Assembly (NCBI GenBank): GCA_946481465.1
Contig: CAMLOC010000103.1
Coordinates: 1 to 8,765, forward strand
Length of the DNA stretch: 8,765 nucleotides
Direction: 5' to 3'
Origin: an uncultured Shinella sp.
GTDB lineage: Bacteria > Pseudomonadota > Alphaproteobacteria > Rhizobiales > Rhizobiaceae
This document shows positions 6,849 through 8,765 of this stretch, piece by piece. The notes under the pieces were generated by a model. It did no database searches, was not told where the DNA came from, and saw only the letters and a list, made by a program, of their open reading frames with translations. Position 1 is the stretch's first letter; every line of letters starts with the position of its first letter. A program made the position numbers and the translations under genes.

Positions 6849-6881
6849 GGCGTCACGATTATCCATTTGCCGCGTGACGCC
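6849..6881. repeat. Inverted repeat with 9-base arms between aphA and the exporter gene
   Basis: GGCGTCACG (6849-6857) and CGTGACGCC (6873-6881) are perfect inverse complements separated by 15 bases. The element begins 27 bases after the aphA stop and ends 35 bases before the exporter ATG. It could be a terminator stem, though the loop is long and no T run follows, or a paired operator with half-sites 24 bases centre to centre. A weak promoter-like pair, TTGCCG (6867-6872) and TAGGAC (6890-6895) at 17-base spacing, overlaps the right arm. Confidence 0.5.
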
Positions 6882-6916
6882 CCCTCCTCTAGGACGAAGT
6901 GCCGGGAGGGGTTTTC

Positions 6917-7807
6917 ATGGCCGAACAACAGACAGCGACAGGCGGCGGGCTTTCGGGCTCGGGCAATGCGGGGCTCCTCACGGGCATCCTGCTGTGCTTC
7001 GGCTCGATGTCGAGCATCCAGTTCGGCTCGGCTTTCTCGGCGACCGCGATCGATGCCTATGGTCCCTCGACCACGACATTCCTGCGCCTCGTCTTGGCGG
7101 CGGCGATCCTGGCCCTGATCGTTCGTCCGCCGATGCGCTCCTACAGCCGCGATCAGTGGAAGAGCGCCATGCTGCTCGGCGCCACCATGGCGGCAATGAC
7201 ACTCTGCTTCTTCGCGGCGATCCACCGCATCCCGCTCGGCCTTGCCGTCGCCATCGAATTCCTCGGACCGCTGGCGGTTGCCACCTGGTCGCTTGGCGCG
7301 GGCTGGCGGCTGATCTGGCCTGGCGCGGCCTTTGTCGGCGTGGTGCTGCTGTCGCATGACGGCGCGGGCTGGGTCGGCGATCCCGTGGGCATGCTGTTTG
7401 CCTGCGGCGCCGGCGTCGGCTGGGGCACCTACATCATCCTCATGAAGAAGACCGGCGCAGCGTTCAAGGGGCTCGAAGGGCTCTCCATGTCGCTGATCTT
7501 CGCGGCCATCGTCGCGGCCCCCTTCGGCCTGCCTCGCGCCGCCGAGGCGATGAGCCCGGAAGGGCTTGGCATGATGCTCGGCCTTGCGCTCCTCGTGCCG
7601 CTCCTGCCCTATGCCCTGGAGATGATTGCACTGCGCCGCATGCCGACGGCGGCTTTCGGCATCCTGATGAGCCTCGAGCCCGCCCTCGGCGCGCTTGCCG
7701 GCTTCCTCGTGCTCGGCCAGCCGATGACGCCCCTGCAGATGCTCGGCACGGGCCTCGTGGTCGCCGCGAGCGCCGGTGTCACCTCCGGCGGCAACAGCGA
7801 AGCCTGA
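6917..7807 (+). CDS. EamA/DMT-superfamily transporter, RhtA-like exporter
   Basis: This 296-residue inner-membrane protein shows about ten hydrophobic helices in two tandem EamA halves (roughly residues 15-140 and 150-288). It belongs to the drug/metabolite transporter superfamily. Its resemblance is closest to E. coli RhtA, the threonine/homoserine exporter. It shares RIPLGLAVAIEFLGPLAVA (about residues 104-122) in the first half and, in the second, LPYALEMIALRRMPTAAFG followed by LMSLEPALGALAGFLVLG. Export of amino acids or similar small metabolites, driven by the proton gradient, is the family expectation; the true substrate is not visible here. The ATG at 6917 has GGGAGGGG five bases upstream; a GTG at 6899 would leave no ribosome site. 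It follows aphA in the same direction, but an inverted repeat and a possible promoter lie between them, so independent expression is likely. Confidence 0.88.
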   Translation: MAEQQTATGGGLSGSGNAGLLTGILLCFGSMSSIQFGSAFSATAIDAYGPSTTTFLRLVLAAAILALIVRPPMRSYSRDQWKSAMLLGATMAAMTLCFFAAIHRIPLGLAVAIEFLGPLAVATWSLGAGWRLIWPGAAFVGVVLLSHDGAGWVGDPVGMLFACGAGVGWGTYIILMKKTGAAFKGLEGLSMSLIFAAIVAAPFGLPRAAEAMSPEGLGMMLGLALLVPLLPYALEMIALRRMPTAAFGILMSLEPALGALAGFLVLGQPMTPLQMLGTGLVVAASAGVTSGGNSEA

Positions 7808-7887
7808 AGCAGAAGCGTGGCCCCTTTCATGTTCCTGCCGCAATCGGTAGGTTGAAGCAGAATCATCGAAGTTTCGGGGATGCCTGC

Positions 7888-8553
7888 ATGTACAAGAAAT
7901 GCGCTGTCGTCGCGGTTGCCGCGCTCTATCTTTCCGCCTGCACGACCACTGATCCCTATACGGGCGAGCAGAAGGTTTCCAACACGGCGGGCGGCGCGGC
8001 GATCGGCGCGGGCGTCGGCGCGGTGGCCGGCCTGCTGATCGGCAACAACCCGGTGCAGCGCCGCAATGCCGCGCTGATCGGCGCCGGCCTCGGCGCGCTC
8101 GCCGGCGGCGCCATCGGCAACTACATGGACAATCAGGAAGCCGAACTGCGCGCCCAGCTCCAGGGCACCGGTGTTTCCGTGACCCGCGTGGGCGACCGCA
8201 TCGTGCTCAACATGCCGTCGAACGTCACCTTCGCCACCGACCAGGACCAGGTGATCCCGCCGTTCTATCCGACGCTCGATTCGGTCGCGATCGTGCTGCG
8301 CAAGTTCGACAAGACGCTGATCGACGTCGATGGCCATACCGATTCGGTCGGCAATGCCGGCTACAACATGGATCTCTCCAACCGCCGCGCCAATTCGGTC
8401 GCCAATTATCTCGCCGGCCGCGGCGTCGACCCGCGCCGCATGTCGGCGATGGGCTACGGCCTGGAGCGCCCGATCGCCTCCAACGCCTCGGAAATGGGCC
8501 GCGCGCAGAACCGCCGCGTCGAGATCGCGATCTCGCCGCTCAAGCAGGGCTGA
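7888..8553 (+). CDS. OmpA-family outer-membrane lipoprotein with glycine-zipper segment (YiaD-like)
   Basis: This 221-residue envelope protein probably tethers the outer membrane to peptidoglycan. A short signal peptide ends in the lipobox LSAC, making Cys18 the lipidated first residue of the mature protein; the residue after it is Thr, not Asp, which favours sorting to the outer membrane. Residues about 33-79 are a double glycine-zipper stretch (GGAAIGAGVGAVAGLLIG, then ALIGAGLGALAGGAIGNY). An OmpA-like peptidoglycan-binding domain fills about residues 104-216, with VDGHTDSVG containing Asp152 and LSNRRANSV containing Arg167. These are the Asp and Arg that hold diaminopimelate in OmpA-type domains; the final NRRVEI is also typical. 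The same order is found in E. coli YiaD. The ATG at 7888, with GGGGA upstream, gives the proper signal peptide; a TTG at 7852 would bury it behind 12 polar residues. Confidence 0.92.
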   Translation: MYKKCAVVAVAALYLSACTTTDPYTGEQKVSNTAGGAAIGAGVGAVAGLLIGNNPVQRRNAALIGAGLGALAGGAIGNYMDNQEAELRAQLQGTGVSVTRVGDRIVLNMPSNVTFATDQDQVIPPFYPTLDSVAIVLRKFDKTLIDVDGHTDSVGNAGYNMDLSNRRANSVANYLAGRGVDPRRMSAMGYGLERPIASNASEMGRAQNRRVEIAISPLKQG

Positions 8554-8562
8554 TCCGCCAGG

Positions 8563-8584
8563 GGGCCGTGCGCCGTCACGGCCC
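8563..8584. terminator. Hairpin between convergent genes, possible bidirectional terminator
   Basis: GGGCCGTG (8563-8570) pairs perfectly with CACGGCCC (8577-8584) around a six-base CGCCGT loop; two G-T pairs could lengthen the stem. It lies nine bases after the lipoprotein stop and contains the stop codon (8576-8578) of the converging minus-strand gene. No T run follows on either strand, so termination by this element alone is uncertain. Confidence 0.45.
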
Positions 8585-8765
8585 TTCGCGGCTCGGCGCC
8601 CATTCCAGCCGCTTGTAGTCGAACCCGTATTCCAGGGTCGGCTTGACGATCTCGAAATAGGGCGAGAGGTCGAAGTCACGCGGCGTATAGAGCGAGTGAT
8701 GGCGGATATGTAGGATTTCCTCGCGCGAATAGGTCGAGGTCGCCGCCGCATGGCCGGGCGCACGC
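8576..8765 (-). CDS. Unrecognised protein, last 62 residues only
   Basis: A minus-strand frame enters from the right edge and runs 62 codons to a TGA at 8578-8576. The peptide contains TYSREEILHIRHHSLYTPRD, then FDLSPYFEIVKPTLEYGFDY, and ends KRLEWAPSREGP. Codon-third-position GC and the balanced, aromatic- and charge-rich composition look like a real protein, whereas the overlapping frame is very rich in Arg, Pro and Ala as shadows are. No membrane helix is present in this tail. I do not recognise the family with certainty and assign no function. It converges on the OmpA-like lipoprotein gene with 22 bases between the stops. Confidence 0.7.
   Translation of the reverse strand, partial: RAPGHAAATSTYSREEILHIRHHSLYTPRDFDLSPYFEIVKPTLEYGFDYKRLEWAPSREGP

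Noticed and set aside
7852..7887. TTG at 7852 as the start of the OmpA-like lipoprotein.
   Set aside because: It would place 12 mostly polar residues before the signal peptide; the ATG at 7888 gives a normal lipoprotein signal.

Overview
This is a GC-rich chromosomal window from an alphaproteobacterium, very probably the order Hyphomicrobiales (family Rhizobiaceae or a close neighbour such as Shinella, Ensifer, Agrobacterium or Mycoplana). The evidence is the strong codon-position GC bias, the rhizobial-type XseA N-terminus, and an acetylpolyamine amidohydrolase of exactly 341 residues that resembles, from memory, the Mycoplana ramosa enzyme. Genes are tightly packed, no gap exceeds 150 bases, and I saw no RNA gene, insertion sequence, CRISPR array or prophage. 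Nearly every long secondary reading frame is a GC-driven shadow of a real gene.

Layout. (1) Positions 1-949, minus strand: 5' two-thirds of xseA (exonuclease VII large subunit), running off the left edge. (2) Positions 1031-4358: a surface-glycosylation cassette. A large multi-spanning GT-C-type protein (minus) is divergent from a GT2 polyprenyl-phosphate-sugar-synthase-like enzyme, which is translationally coupled to a small GtrA-family flippase-like protein (plus). (3) Positions 4316-5653: an XRE/MmyB-like regulator (minus) whose 3' end overlaps gtrA. It is divergent from a four-helix membrane protein, and a 17-bp perfect dyad lies in the shared upstream region. (4) Positions 5797-7807: aphA followed by an RhtA-like EamA exporter. 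(5) Positions 7888-8553: a glycine-zipper OmpA-family lipoprotein. (6) Positions 8576-8765, minus: the last 62 codons of an unrecognised gene converging on the lipoprotein gene.

How the genes may work together. The GT2 enzyme probably loads a sugar onto undecaprenyl phosphate, GtrA probably flips it, and the GT-C protein is the natural candidate to transfer it to a periplasmic acceptor (inference). The MmyB-like regulator probably controls its divergent membrane-protein neighbour and itself through the dyad (inference). AphA removes acetyl groups from acetylated polyamines or related amines. The neighbouring exporter belongs to a family that moves amino acids and small metabolites, but a functional link is only suggested by position. 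The remaining genes are ordinary housekeeping or envelope functions.
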